Source: Candidatus Pygmaiobacter gallistercoris
GTDB taxonomy: Bacteria; Bacillota; Clostridia; Oscillospirales; Ruminococcaceae
Reading direction: 5' to 3'
Assembly (NCBI GenBank): GCA_019113125.1
Contig: DXIA01000096.1
Coordinates: 1 to 9,487, forward strand
Length of the DNA: 9,487 nucleotides
Shown: one piece after another, positions 1 through 7,426 of the stretch
Layout: each line of letters begins with the position of its first letter
Numbering within the stretch: the first letter of the stretch is position 1
Translations under genes and position numbers: made by a program
Notes under the pieces: generated by a model
Told to the model about the DNA's origin: nothing
The model's input: only the letters and a program-made list of their open reading frames with translations
Database searches by the model: none

Positions 1-5
1 ACAAG

Positions 6-569
6 ATGAAGATGACCGAAATTTTGAAGGACTCCCCCATCATCGCTGCGGTCAAGGATTCCGCAGGGCTGCAGGAGGCGCTGAAATGCGACAGCGAGGT
101 CTTTTTTATCCTTTTTGGAACCATCTGCAATATCGATGAGATTGTTGAGAGAGCAAAGTCTGCGGGAAAGATTGTCTTTGTGCACCTCGATCTGGTCGAG
201 GGGCTGGCCGGAAAGGATGTCGCGGTGGATTTTCTCAAAAAGAACACCCGACTCGACGGCATCATCTCAACCAAGCCGCCGCTGCTCAAGTACGCAAAAT
301 CACAGGGGCTGTTGACGGTGCAGCGCTTTTTTCTGCTGGACTCCATCGCCGCCGCCAACATCGACCGGCAGTTCGCGACGAGCCGGCCGGATATGGTGGA
401 GGTGCTGCCCGGGCTGATGGCCGACGCCATCGGGGAGATCGCAAAGAAACACCCCGAGACCCCGGTTATCGCCGGCGGGCTGATCCGCACCGAGGAGGAG
501 GTGCTCGCCGCGCTCGGCGCGGGGGCTGCCGCCGTCTCCTCTACCAATCGGGATGTCTGGTTCATGTGA
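6..569 (+). CDS. glpP: GlpP, glycerol-3-phosphate-responsive antiterminator
   Basis: A cytoplasmic RNA-binding regulator of the GlpP family. In Bacillus, GlpP with bound glycerol-3-phosphate lets transcription read through leader terminators of glycerol genes such as glpD and glpFK. The 187-residue product is the usual family length and looks complete. It has a TIM-barrel-like order of motifs: PIIAAVKD (11-18), a LFG turn (36-38), HLDLVEGL (60-67), GIISTK (85-90), QRFFLLDS (106-113), EVLPG (132-136), PVIAGGLI (153-160) and the C-terminal AVSST with a late Trp. Two ATGs are possible, at 6 and at 12; the ribosome site lies outside the window, so the start is unsettled by two codons. The next gene is convergent, so nothing visible downstream can be its antitermination target; glycerol genes may lie upstream of the window. 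A hairpin terminator follows 18 bases after the stop. Family assignment is firm; the target genes are inferred. Confidence 0.95.
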   Translation: MKMTEILKDSPIIAAVKDSAGLQEALKCDSEVFFILFGTICNIDEIVERAKSAGKIVFVHLDLVEGLAGKDVAVDFLKKNTRLDGIISTKPPLLKYAKSQGLLTVQRFFLLDSIAAANIDRQFATSRPDMVEVLPGLMADAIGEIAKKHPETPVIAGGLIRTEEEVLAALGAGAAAVSSTNRDVWFM

Positions 570-587
570 TTTTAATTCAACAAAGAA

Positions 588-626
588 ACGCGAACCTGCA
601 AGCAGAATGCAGGTCCGCGTTTTTTT
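588..626 (+). terminator. Rho-independent terminator of glpP, probably bidirectional
   Basis: Arms 588-600 and 608-620 pair over 13 positions around a 7-base loop, followed by a run of T at 620-626. On the plus strand there is one A-C mismatch (593/616); in RNA made from the minus strand the same pair becomes a G-U wobble, so the hairpin is fully paired there. The opposite-strand MutS-like gene has its stop codon (625-627) at the edge of this T run, and the minus strand beyond the stem is moderately T-rich (TTTCTTTGTT), so the element can plausibly stop both convergent transcripts. Termination of glpP is well supported; the reverse direction is inference. Confidence 0.85.
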
Positions 627-2265
627 ATTTTGTATTGTTTTTCATCCCGGCCTGCGCCTGAGCCACCAGCTCGGGCGGAAAATCATAATACCCCAGCAGC
701 CGGATCGCGTTGGTGGTGCGACAGGGCCCCATCTTCAGCTTGTAATCAAAGGTCACGCCTCGGTCGCTCACCTCCTCGCTGAAATGCCGGTTTTCATACA
801 GCCCGGCCAACAGCTCGGTCAGTTCAAGATCATGGGTGGCGGCCACACAAAGACAGCCCGGACGGCTGAGATACCGCAGCACCGCACAGGAGGCGGCAAT
901 CCGCTCGGCGGTATTCGTTCCTTTCAGCACCTCGTCGATAAAGCAGTAGAAAGGCAGCGGGCCGCCGACCAGCGCCACCACCCGGCGCATCGATTTGATC
1001 TCGGCGACAAAGTAGCTCTCGCCCGCCGCGAGATCATCCCGTGCCGCCATCGAGGTGATGACCGCCGCCCGGCAGAGCGTAAAGGACGCTGCGGTACAGG
1101 TGTTGAGGTTCTGCGCGAGGATCGCGTTGAGGGCGACCGCCTTGATGAAGGTCGACTTGCCGGACGCGTTGGATCCGGTCAGCAACCATCCCCGCTCGAT
1201 TGCCGCATCATTCGGCACACAGTCCGACTCGGTGAGCAGCGGATGCAGCAACCCCTTTGCGTGAATCTCAAGTTCGGTCCCAAACTCCGGGTGGGCCCAG
1301 ACCGGCAGACTGCAGCGGTAGGAGAGGATCGCCTGCGCCGCATCGAGCTCCCCGATCTGCTCAAACAGTGCCTGGGTTTGCTCCCGCGCTGCGCAGAACA
1401 CCCGCACCGCGCTGCGGTAACGCAGGATGGGAAACAGGGTCAGCATCCCGATCAGCTGCACCAACATATACTCGTTGGACTGCGGCGAGGGCGCGAGCAG
1501 GACCACCGTTTTGCCGATCCGGTGGGTGAGTGCGGCCAGCCGGCCGAGTTCCTTTGCCCGCGCGGGGAAACGTTGTTCGAGCAGTTTTTCCAGTCGCCGT
1601 GCCGCGGCGAAAACCGCCAGCTGGTAGCTGATCGTCTCGAGCCGCCCTTCCAGCTTTTTCTGAATCCGGAGATAGCGCCAAATATTGTGGCAGAGTGCGC
1701 CGATCAGCAGTAGGGAACCGAACGAGGGAAGAAAGAAGAAAAAGGGGATGCTCACCAGCGGCAGCACTGCGAAGAAGGGCAGAAACCGTTCCCCCTCCAG
1801 CGCAAAGTCCTCCGGCTCAAACAGCAGCCGCGAGGGGTCGATGCCGGTGCGCTTCCCCAGCCGCAGCAGCACAAGCTGCAGCCGCAGCCGAAACGACTCG
1901 TCCTGCATTCCCTCCATCAGTTCCTCCTGTCGCCGCTGCTGTTCTGCATCCAGCCGCCGGTGGAGCAGCGCATAGAGATATTCCTCCCCAATCAGCGAGC
2001 GACAGCCGTTAATCCGATCGAAGAGATCCTCCATTCCGAGATCATCCCAGCTGCGCTCGTCCACAAGGCCGGGATCAGGATGTTCCTGCTGCCAACGCTC
2101 CCAGTAGCGGGAGATGCCGGTGCGCTTATAATCGCTGTGCGGCACCGCGCCGAACTGGCGCTGCAGCATCTGCAGCTGTTTCTTTTTCCCTCTGCCGCTG
2201 TCCACTGCAAACCAGAGAAACATCGCAGCAAAGAGAATACCGAGCAGTGTGATCTGAAAGGTCAT
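625..2265 (-). CDS. Membrane-anchored MutS-family ATPase (not canonical MutS)
   Basis: A 546-residue protein with the C-terminal ATPase of MutS proteins: Walker A GSNASGKST (364-372), a signature segment DDLAAGESYFVAEI (410-423), Walker B CFIDE (441-445) followed by LKGTNTAER, and the switch histidine in ATHDL (H478). It lacks the N-terminal mismatch-reading domain of MutS and the Smr tail of MutS2. In its place are a first membrane helix (about 4-21) followed by GRGKKKQ, and a hydrophobic hairpin (about 161-193) followed by RYLRIQKK. By the positive-inside rule the ATPase faces the cytoplasm. A segment near 72-101 (WDDLGMEDLF ... GEEYLYALLHR) resembles a region shared by clostridial MutS-related proteins. 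Start 2265 is chosen because AAGGAGA lies 5 bases upstream and the hydrophobic N-terminus begins there; a longer open frame to 2445 runs inside the PBP gene and is rejected. It follows the PBP gene by 10 bases, so it is co-transcribed. The family is recognised; its function is unknown, and classical mismatch repair is unlikely. Confidence 0.9.
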   Translation of the reverse strand: MTFQITLLGILFAAMFLWFAVDSGRGKKKQLQMLQRQFGAVPHSDYKRTGISRYWERWQQEHPDPGLVDERSWDDLGMEDLFDRINGCRSLIGEEYLYALLHRRLDAEQQRRQEELMEGMQDESFRLRLQLVLLRLGKRTGIDPSRLLFEPEDFALEGERFLPFFAVLPLVSIPFFFFLPSFGSLLLIGALCHNIWRYLRIQKKLEGRLETISYQLAVFAAARRLEKLLEQRFPARAKELGRLAALTHRIGKTVVLLAPSPQSNEYMLVQLIGMLTLFPILRYRSAVRVFCAAREQTQALFEQIGELDAAQAILSYRCSLPVWAHPEFGTELEIHAKGLLHPLLTESDCVPNDAAIERGWLLTGSNASGKSTFIKAVALNAILAQNLNTCTAASFTLCRAAVITSMAARDDLAAGESYFVAEIKSMRRVVALVGGPLPFYCFIDEVLKGTNTAERIAASCAVLRYLSRPGCLCVAATHDLELTELLAGLYENRHFSEEVSDRGVTFDYKLKMGPCRTTNAIRLLGYYDFPPELVAQAQAGMKNNTK

Positions 2266-2270
2266 GCCAT

Positions 2271-2278
2271 TCTCCTTA
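2271..2278 (-). promoter_or_regulatory. Ribosome site of the MutS-like gene overlapping the PBP stop codon
   Basis: On the minus strand the PBP stop codon TAA (2278-2276) runs directly into the Shine-Dalgarno sequence, giving TAAGGAGA, with 5 bases before the ATG at 2265. The overlap fixes the start of the MutS-like gene and implies translational coupling, so the two proteins are probably made in linked amounts. Confidence 0.85.
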
Positions 2279-4702
2279 GTTGTGCCCCGGGCAGATCCCC
2301 ACCGGCCCCTCGCCCTGTTTGTAGTAGCCGGTTGCGGTCGGACAGCCGGAACCCGGCAGCAAACCGGTGACGGTGCAGTACTGGATCTGCTCGACCGTCT
2401 CATCGACCGGAAACTCTTTCTTTTCCAGCCCGCGCTGGGCCGCACGCATCACATTGCGCCAGGCAAGGGTTGGCGGATGGGCGGAATAGTTGACCGACAG
2501 CGGCAGATTCTCGTCATATCCGTACCAGCTCGCGGTGACATAATAGGGGGTCAGTCCGATGAACCAGTGATCCCGGTTGTCGCTGGTGGTGCCGGTCTTG
2601 CCGACCGAGTCCATCCCGTCATTGACCGAGTAGCCCGCGCCAGTTCCCTCCCCCTTCATCACGCCGGCGAGCAGCCGATTCATGATATAGGCGGTGTCGG
2701 TGTCGATGACCTGCCGGGTCTCAATCTTTGGCTCCATCAGCTGCTTGCCGCTGCCAAAATCCACCCGGACATAGCTGTGGACGGTGGTAAAGCTGCCGCC
2801 GCTGCCAAAGATACTGTAGGCGCCGGCCATCTCCTCCGGGGTGACGCCGGTGGTGCTGGAGCCGAGGATCATCGGCCCGCTGTCCCGATCAGCCGAGACA
2901 AAGCTGGTGATTCCGAGCTCCTGGGTAGTGAACTGGTAGATTTTATTGACGCCGACCTTCTCCCCGACCCGGACGGCGATGGTATTGATGCTGCGGGCAA
3001 GCGCATCGGCAACCAGCAGCTCTTTGCCCGAATAGGTATTCGAGAAGTTGCGCGGCCAGTCCTTCATCTCGCCGGTCTCCTCGTCCTTCACCTGTCGCAC
3101 TGCGCTGTCCTCAAAGGCGGAGGACCAGTTGATCTTATCCTCCTGAATACCCAGCACATAGGCGCCGATCGGTTTCATCGTGCTGCCTACCTGCCGCTTT
3201 GCCTGGGTCGCGCGGTTGAATCCGCGGCTGATCTCCTTCTCTCCGAGACCGCCCACTACCGCGCAGATCTCGCCCTCATAGTTCAGGCTGATCATCGCCG
3301 CCTGTGGGTAGACGGTAATTGTTCCGGTCACCTGGTTTCCATCTTCATCCAAAACCGGCTGGCCGTCGTCATCGGTCAGCGGCCCGGTCGTCCTGACCCC
3401 GGGTCTTGGATAGACCGAGGCGCTCTCGAGCGTCTGCTCCATCGTGCTCTGCAGGGTGGGCACCACCGTCGCATAGATCCGCAGTCCGCCGTCATAGAGC
3501 AGCCTTGTCGCCTCAGCGCGGCTGAGGCCTCGCTGCTCTTCGAGGTCCGCGATCAGATCCTCAATCAGCGCATCGGTGAAATAGTCGGTAGGGGTCTCAT
3601 CCCGCTCGGGATCCTCGCCGGTGCCGGTGATGACCAGCGGTTCGGCGACCGCGGCGTCATGTTCCTCCTGGGTGATGAACCCCTCCGCCAACATCTCATC
3701 CAGCACATAGTTGCGCCGCTCAAGATGTGCCTCCGGCTTGGTGACCGGGTTGTACCGCGCGGGGCTGCGGGTGATCGCAGCAAGGCTGGCGCACTGGGCG
3801 AGGGTCAGCTTGTCCACTGTTGTTCCGAACAGTTTTTCCGCCTCAGCCGCGACACCGGCGGTATTGCCGGTGAAACTGATGGTGTTGAGGTAGGCCTCGA
3901 GAATGGTCTCCTTGTCGTAGGTGGCGTCCAGCCGGACCGCGCGCCAGATCTCCCGGATCTTGCGCAGATAGCCCGCCGCACCGCTGTCGTCATCGTCCCG
4001 GGTCAGGTTCTTGACCAGCTGCTGGGTGATGGTGGAAGCGCCGATTTTGAGGCCGTCCTCCCCGCCAAAATAGCTGCCGGTGAGGGCGTATTTGACCTCG
4101 TTGAGGGCCGCATAGACCGTCCGGACCAGATTAATTCCGTGGTGATTGTAAAAATTCTTGTCCTCCACCGCGATGAAGGCGTCTTTGAGGTACCGCGGCA
4201 TCAGCGATCCATCGACATACTCCTTGTTCTGGGTACAGGGCAGCGTGGCATACTCCTGCCAGTCGCCGTCCTCTTCCTTTGCGTAGATGATCGTCTCGGT
4301 CTTGTAGGGGATCTGGTCGAGGTCCAGCCAGAGATCATCGTTGCGGGTCGAGACCCCGAGATAGATCCCGAGGCTGCCGACCCCCACCAGTAGGATTAAA
4401 AGCAGCGAGAGCAGAATCCGCGCCCGCAGCGAATGGTGGCGGCGCTGTTTTTTCTTTTTCCTGCGCTCCGGGCGCTGCTGGGCACCGTGTTCCGGGCTAG
4501 ACGCCCGGCGGTATTCCGTGCGGGTCGTCGCCGCAGCACCGCGGCCTCTCTTCTGTCTTTTCTGCGGACGGGAAGAAACGGCCCCGCTGCGATAGGGGCT
4601 GTCGGTCTGATCCTCTGCCGGCAGAATAAAATCATCGTCAAAGATGCTCGGCCTTTTGCCGTCTCCCCCTTCCTGATAAGGGTGCTGTCCATTGCGGGCC
4701 AT
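2276..4702 (-). CDS. Class A penicillin-binding protein (PBP1A/PonA-like), glycosyltransferase plus transpeptidase
   Basis: An 808-residue bifunctional cell-wall synthase: it polymerises lipid II into glycan strands and cross-links the peptides on the outer face of the membrane. The cytoplasmic tail of about 94 residues is hydrophilic and ends in a strongly basic patch (RKKKKQRR, 81-88); one membrane helix follows (about 95-117). The GT51 domain shows EDKNFYNHHG (180-189, catalytic Glu180), ASTITQQLVKN (222-232) and RKIREIWRAVRLD (247-259). The transpeptidase shows S507-T-M-K510, S571-I-N573 and K702-T-G704. An acidic stretch (443-456) precedes the transpeptidase core. The C-terminus carries Cys776, Cys787 and Cys804 near a Gly/Pro-rich end, a pattern I recall from other clostridial PBP1 proteins. 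Start 4702 is supported by GGAGGTGA 6 bases upstream. It is first in a unit with the MutS-like ATPase and has its own promoter (4810-4838). All catalytic motifs are intact, so it should be active. Length and domains fit the family. Confidence 0.97.
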   Translation of the reverse strand: MARNGQHPYQEGGDGKRPSIFDDDFILPAEDQTDSPYRSGAVSSRPQKRQKRGRGAAATTRTEYRRASSPEHGAQQRPERRKKKKQRRHHSLRARILLSLLLILLVGVGSLGIYLGVSTRNDDLWLDLDQIPYKTETIIYAKEEDGDWQEYATLPCTQNKEYVDGSLMPRYLKDAFIAVEDKNFYNHHGINLVRTVYAALNEVKYALTGSYFGGEDGLKIGASTITQQLVKNLTRDDDDSGAAGYLRKIREIWRAVRLDATYDKETILEAYLNTISFTGNTAGVAAEAEKLFGTTVDKLTLAQCASLAAITRSPARYNPVTKPEAHLERRNYVLDEMLAEGFITQEEHDAAVAEPLVITGTGEDPERDETPTDYFTDALIEDLIADLEEQRGLSRAEATRLLYDGGLRIYATVVPTLQSTMEQTLESASVYPRPGVRTTGPLTDDDGQPVLDEDGNQVTGTITVYPQAAMISLNYEGEICAVVGGLGEKEISRGFNRATQAKRQVGSTMKPIGAYVLGIQEDKINWSSAFEDSAVRQVKDEETGEMKDWPRNFSNTYSGKELLVADALARSINTIAVRVGEKVGVNKIYQFTTQELGITSFVSADRDSGPMILGSSTTGVTPEEMAGAYSIFGSGGSFTTVHSYVRVDFGSGKQLMEPKIETRQVIDTDTAYIMNRLLAGVMKGEGTGAGYSVNDGMDSVGKTGTTSDNRDHWFIGLTPYYVTASWYGYDENLPLSVNYSAHPPTLAWRNVMRAAQRGLEKKEFPVDETVEQIQYCTVTGLLPGSGCPTATGYYKQGEGPVGICPGHN

Positions 4703-4802
4703 CTCACTTCACCTCCGTCTTTGTCGTTTCTTTTTATTCTACGTCAAACCCTGCCCGATTTCTCCATTTTTTTGTGAATTTTGCAGCCGGGTTTTTTTCG
4801 TA

Positions 4803-4838
4803 TTCTTGTATCATAATATAAATTCCCATTTTTGTCCA
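4803..4838 (-). promoter_or_regulatory. Sigma-A type promoter of the PBP / MutS-like unit
   Basis: On the minus strand, TGGACA (4838-4833) and TATGAT (4815-4810) each match the sigma-70/A consensus at 5 of 6 positions and are separated by exactly 17 bases. Transcription would begin near 4803, leaving a leader of about 100 bases before the PBP start at 4702. The leader is A-rich, and I see no riboswitch or hairpin in it. The promoter lies just beyond the terminator of the upstream cinA unit, which makes the PBP unit independently expressed. This is motif-based; no experimental start is known to me. Confidence 0.65.
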
Positions 4839-4871
4839 TATCGACGGGATCTGCCGCCAATCCCCCAGAAT

Positions 4872-4907
4872 AAAAAAACCGTCTCCCGCCGCAGCGGGAA
4901 ACGGTTT
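4872..4907 (-). terminator. Rho-independent terminator after cinA
   Basis: Arms 4876-4889 and 4894-4907 form a 14-pair stem with a 4-base loop. In the minus-strand RNA all positions pair, with one G-U wobble (4883/4900), and the stem runs into seven U residues (4878-4872). It lies 10 bases past the cinA stop and closes the desulfurase-thiI-cinA unit. The rest of the 4703-4917 gap holds only the PBP promoter and leader. Confidence 0.9.
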
Positions 4908-4917
4908 CTCCCTGTGA

Positions 4918-6198
4918 TCAGAACTCTTCCACCGCATGCCGGCCGAAACGGCGCGCATCCGGCACCGGCAGCCCGAGCGCGATCCGGCGCACCATGTCCA
5001 GTGCGTGCTGGGTGCTCATCCGGCGGACCCGGCTGCGCTCGGAGTGCTCCACCGACAGCCGCTTGACCCAGACCTCGTGCCCGCAGCTGACCGCCACATA
5101 GACAGTGCCCACCGGCTTTTCCTCGGTGCCGCCCGTCGGGCCCGCGATGCCGGTGATCCCGACCCCAAAGTCGGCCTTGCCCTGTTTCTGTACCCCGAAT
5201 GCCATCTGGGCCGCAACGGTGGCGCTGTAGACGCTGTACTTCTTGATCGCAGCGGGCTTGACCCCGAGGATCCGGCGTTTCGCCGCGGCCGCATAGGTCA
5301 CCGCGCCGAAATCGAAAACCTCCGACGCACCGTCCACGCTGGTGATCCGCTGCGCCAGCAGACCGCCGGTGCAGCTCTCCGCCGTCGCGAGACGGCGGCG
5401 CTGGCGGGTCAGCACCGACACGACCACCCGCTCAAGTCCCTCAGCCTCCTCGCTGTAGATCAGATCGCCCAGCCGGTCGCGGAACTTCTGCACCAGCGCT
5501 TCCCGCAAGGTCTCGGCCTGCTGCTCATCCTCCCCGCGGGCGGTCACCCGGACGGCGACCTCGCAGTTCTTCGCATAGAGGGCGGCGGTGGGATTCCCCC
5601 CCTCCAGCAGATCCCCGACCATCTCCTCCAGCGCGCTCTCGCCCGGGCCGAAGACATGCAGCATGGTCGAGACGATTGCGCCGCCCGCCATCTGCATCAG
5701 GATGCCCCGCACCGACCGCTCGAACATCTCCCGCATCTCGTGCGGTACACCCGGCATCAGGATCGCGGTGCAGCTGCCGTCCTCGAACAGCACACCGGGG
5801 GCGGTGCCGCAGCTGTTGGGAATCTTTTTGCCCCGCTTTGGCACCATCGCCTGTTTTTCATTGTTGTGGGGCATGCCGCCGCGGCACTCAAAATACATCT
5901 TGATCTTATCGAGTTCTTCCGGATCGAGTACCAACTCATCCCCAAAGACCTGGGCCACCGTCTCCTTGGTCAGATCGTCCGCCGTCGGTCCAAGGCCGCC
6001 GGTAAAGAGCAAAAGATCGCTGCGCTGCTTTGCCTCCTCCACCAGCTTTGCCAGCCGGGCGGTGTTGTCCCCGATCACACACTGGTGGTGTACCGTGATG
6101 CCCAGCGCCGCCAGCTCCTTGGAGAGGTACTGCGCATTGGTGTTGAGGATATCCCCCAACAGCAGCTCGGTCCCCACCGAGATCAATTCCGCTTTCAT
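4918..6198 (-). CDS. cinA: CinA, bifunctional NMN deamidase / nucleotide pyrophosphatase
   Basis: A full-length, two-domain CinA of 426 residues acting in the cytoplasm. The N-terminal molybdopterin-binding-like (COG1058) domain starts with SVGTELLLGDI (7-17) and carries TGGLGPTADD (66-75) and MPGVPHEM (148-155); in characterised CinA proteins this domain hydrolyses ADP-ribose-type pyrophosphates. The C-terminal PncC domain (about 255-410) carries AESCTGG (273-279), GITGIAGPTGG (347-357) and KPVGTVYVA (361-369); PncC converts nicotinamide mononucleotide to nicotinate mononucleotide, recycling NAD. In many PncC proteins the segment after YxVYS reads AVSEE; here it reads VYSATVAAQM, a mild divergence. 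Start 6198 gives the standard family N-terminus; the ribosome site GGGAGAG, 9 bases upstream, is moderate. It follows thiI by 36 bases and is the last gene before the terminator. In some species cinA is competence-induced, but nothing here suggests that. Identity is firm. Confidence 0.97.
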   Translation of the reverse strand: MKAELISVGTELLLGDILNTNAQYLSKELAALGITVHHQCVIGDNTARLAKLVEEAKQRSDLLLFTGGLGPTADDLTKETVAQVFGDELVLDPEELDKIKMYFECRGGMPHNNEKQAMVPKRGKKIPNSCGTAPGVLFEDGSCTAILMPGVPHEMREMFERSVRGILMQMAGGAIVSTMLHVFGPGESALEEMVGDLLEGGNPTAALYAKNCEVAVRVTARGEDEQQAETLREALVQKFRDRLGDLIYSEEAEGLERVVVSVLTRQRRRLATAESCTGGLLAQRITSVDGASEVFDFGAVTYAAAAKRRILGVKPAAIKKYSVYSATVAAQMAFGVQKQGKADFGVGITGIAGPTGGTEEKPVGTVYVAVSCGHEVWVKRLSVEHSERSRVRRMSTQHALDMVRRIALGLPVPDARRFGRHAVEEF

Positions 6199-6234
6199 CT
6201 CTGTCTTCTCTCCCTTGTCTCTCTGCTCCGTCGC

Positions 6235-7407
6235 TCACTCGATGTGAATCTTCTCCGCGTTCTCCGCTGCGGCCTCTTCCAGCGCGGCCAGCTCCGGCAT
6301 CGCCGCCTCCGCCGCGAGGATCTCCTCCAGCGAGGGCTTGGTCTTGGGATGGGGCGGGGTGAAGATGGTGCAGCAGTCCTCAAACGGCTGGATACTGATC
6401 TCGTAGGTGTCGATTTTGCGGGCAATCTCGGTGATCTCGCTCTTATCCATCCCGATCAGCGGTCGCAGCACCGGCAGCTCCTGCGCAGCGTCGGTGCAGA
6501 CGATCGCCTTGAGGGTCTGGCTCGCCACCTGCGCAAGGCTCTCGCCGGTGATCAACGCGTCCGCGCCGTATTTGACACTCAGCTTTTCCGCCACCCGCAT
6601 CATACTGCGGCGCATCAGCACGGTGAACAACACCGGCACCCCGTGATCCCGGATATAGACCTGCGGCTCGGTAAATGGCACCACAAACAGCTTGAAGGGC
6701 CCGCACCAGGGCATCAGCTGGTAGGCGAGATCCACCACCTTCTGTTTTGCCCGCTCACTGGTGTAGGGCGGGCTGGCGAAATGGACTCCCTGGATCGTCA
6801 GTCCGCGCTTTGCCATCATCCAGGCGGCAACCGGGGAGTCGATGCCGCCCGAGAGCAGCACACTCGCCTTGCCGGAGGTGGAGGTCGGCAGCCCGCCGGC
6901 CCCCTTCACCTTGTCGGGATGGACATAGGCCGCATAGTCCCGCACCTCGACGAAGACCTGGCAGTCCGGGTGGTGCACATCCACCGTCAGATGAGGGAAC
7001 GCATCGAGCAGCACCCCGCCGAGCTCGCTGGCGAGCTCCATCGAGGTCATCGGAAAGGTCTTGTCGCTGCGCCGGGCCACCACCTTGAAGGTCTTGGCCC
7101 GCCCCAGCTCCTCGGCGAGGTATTCCTTTGCGACCGCGCAGATCCGGTCAAACTCCTTCTCACAGACCGCCGCCCGGGAGAGCGCCGCGATGCCGAAGAC
7201 CTTCTGCATCCGGCGGTAGACCTCATCCATATCGATCCCGTCGTCCTGCGGCTCGACATAGATGGTGCTCTGGGCGTTGTAGACCTTAAAATTGCCGAGG
7301 CCGGAAAGCCGCTTGCGGATGGTCTTCATCGCCGCGACCTCAAAGGTCTTGCGGTTGAGTCCCTTCAGGGCCATCTCGCCCTGGTATGCCATAATCAGTT
7401 CTTTCAT
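6235..7407 (-). CDS. thiI: ThiI, tRNA uridine 4-sulfurtransferase (rhodanese-less form)
   Basis: A 390-residue cytoplasmic enzyme that adenylates uridine 8 of tRNA and inserts sulfur to make 4-thiouridine; in some bacteria it also feeds thiazole synthesis. An N-terminal ferredoxin-like region and a THUMP domain occupy roughly 1-165, followed by KGAGGLP (168-174), the PP-loop ATP-binding motif SGGIDSP (186-192), SPPYTSERAKQKV (212-224), ITGESLAQVASQTL (286-299) and EDCCTIFTPPHPKT (343-356). The Cys345/346 pair includes the conserved acceptor cysteine of the family. The protein stops where E. coli ThiI continues into a rhodanese domain, so sulfur must come directly from a desulfurase, as reported for Bacillus subtilis NifZ-ThiI. 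Start 7407 is chosen for its AGGAAG site 5 bases upstream and the standard MKELI N-terminus; the open frame to 7530 is overlap with the upstream gene. It lies 19 bases after the desulfurase stop, so it is co-transcribed. Confidence 0.97.
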   Translation of the reverse strand: MKELIMAYQGEMALKGLNRKTFEVAAMKTIRKRLSGLGNFKVYNAQSTIYVEPQDDGIDMDEVYRRMQKVFGIAALSRAAVCEKEFDRICAVAKEYLAEELGRAKTFKVVARRSDKTFPMTSMELASELGGVLLDAFPHLTVDVHHPDCQVFVEVRDYAAYVHPDKVKGAGGLPTSTSGKASVLLSGGIDSPVAAWMMAKRGLTIQGVHFASPPYTSERAKQKVVDLAYQLMPWCGPFKLFVVPFTEPQVYIRDHGVPVLFTVLMRRSMMRVAEKLSVKYGADALITGESLAQVASQTLKAIVCTDAAQELPVLRPLIGMDKSEITEIARKIDTYEISIQPFEDCCTIFTPPHPKTKPSLEEILAAEAAMPELAALEEAAAENAEKIHIE

Positions 7408-7426
7408 GCTCTCTTCCTTTTTGTTG

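Noticed and set aside
553..1713. A 386-codon plus-strand open frame opposite the MutS-like gene
   Set aside because: It starts inside glpP, runs through the terminator, and has no family features.
625..2265. Assignment of the ATPase as mismatch-repair MutS or as MutS2
   Set aside because: It has no mismatch-recognition domain with the Phe-x-Glu motif, no Smr nuclease tail, and carries membrane segments.
2266..2445. An N-terminal extension of the MutS-like protein to 2445
   Set aside because: The extra 60 residues are an Arg/Ser-rich shadow of the PBP gene; the ATG at 2265 has its own ribosome site and begins a membrane helix.
2264..4393. A 709-codon open frame on the plus strand opposite the PBP gene
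   Set aside because: Same codon-bias shadow; no ribosome site or recognisable motif, while the minus strand encodes an intact PBP.
4703..4802. A riboswitch or attenuator in the PBP leader
   Set aside because: The roughly 100-base leader is A-rich and I could find no stable stem or terminator-antiterminator pair in it.
4692..5066. A 124-codon plus-strand open frame spanning the PBP-cinA gap
   Set aside because: It crosses the cinA terminator and the PBP promoter and has no motif or ribosome site.
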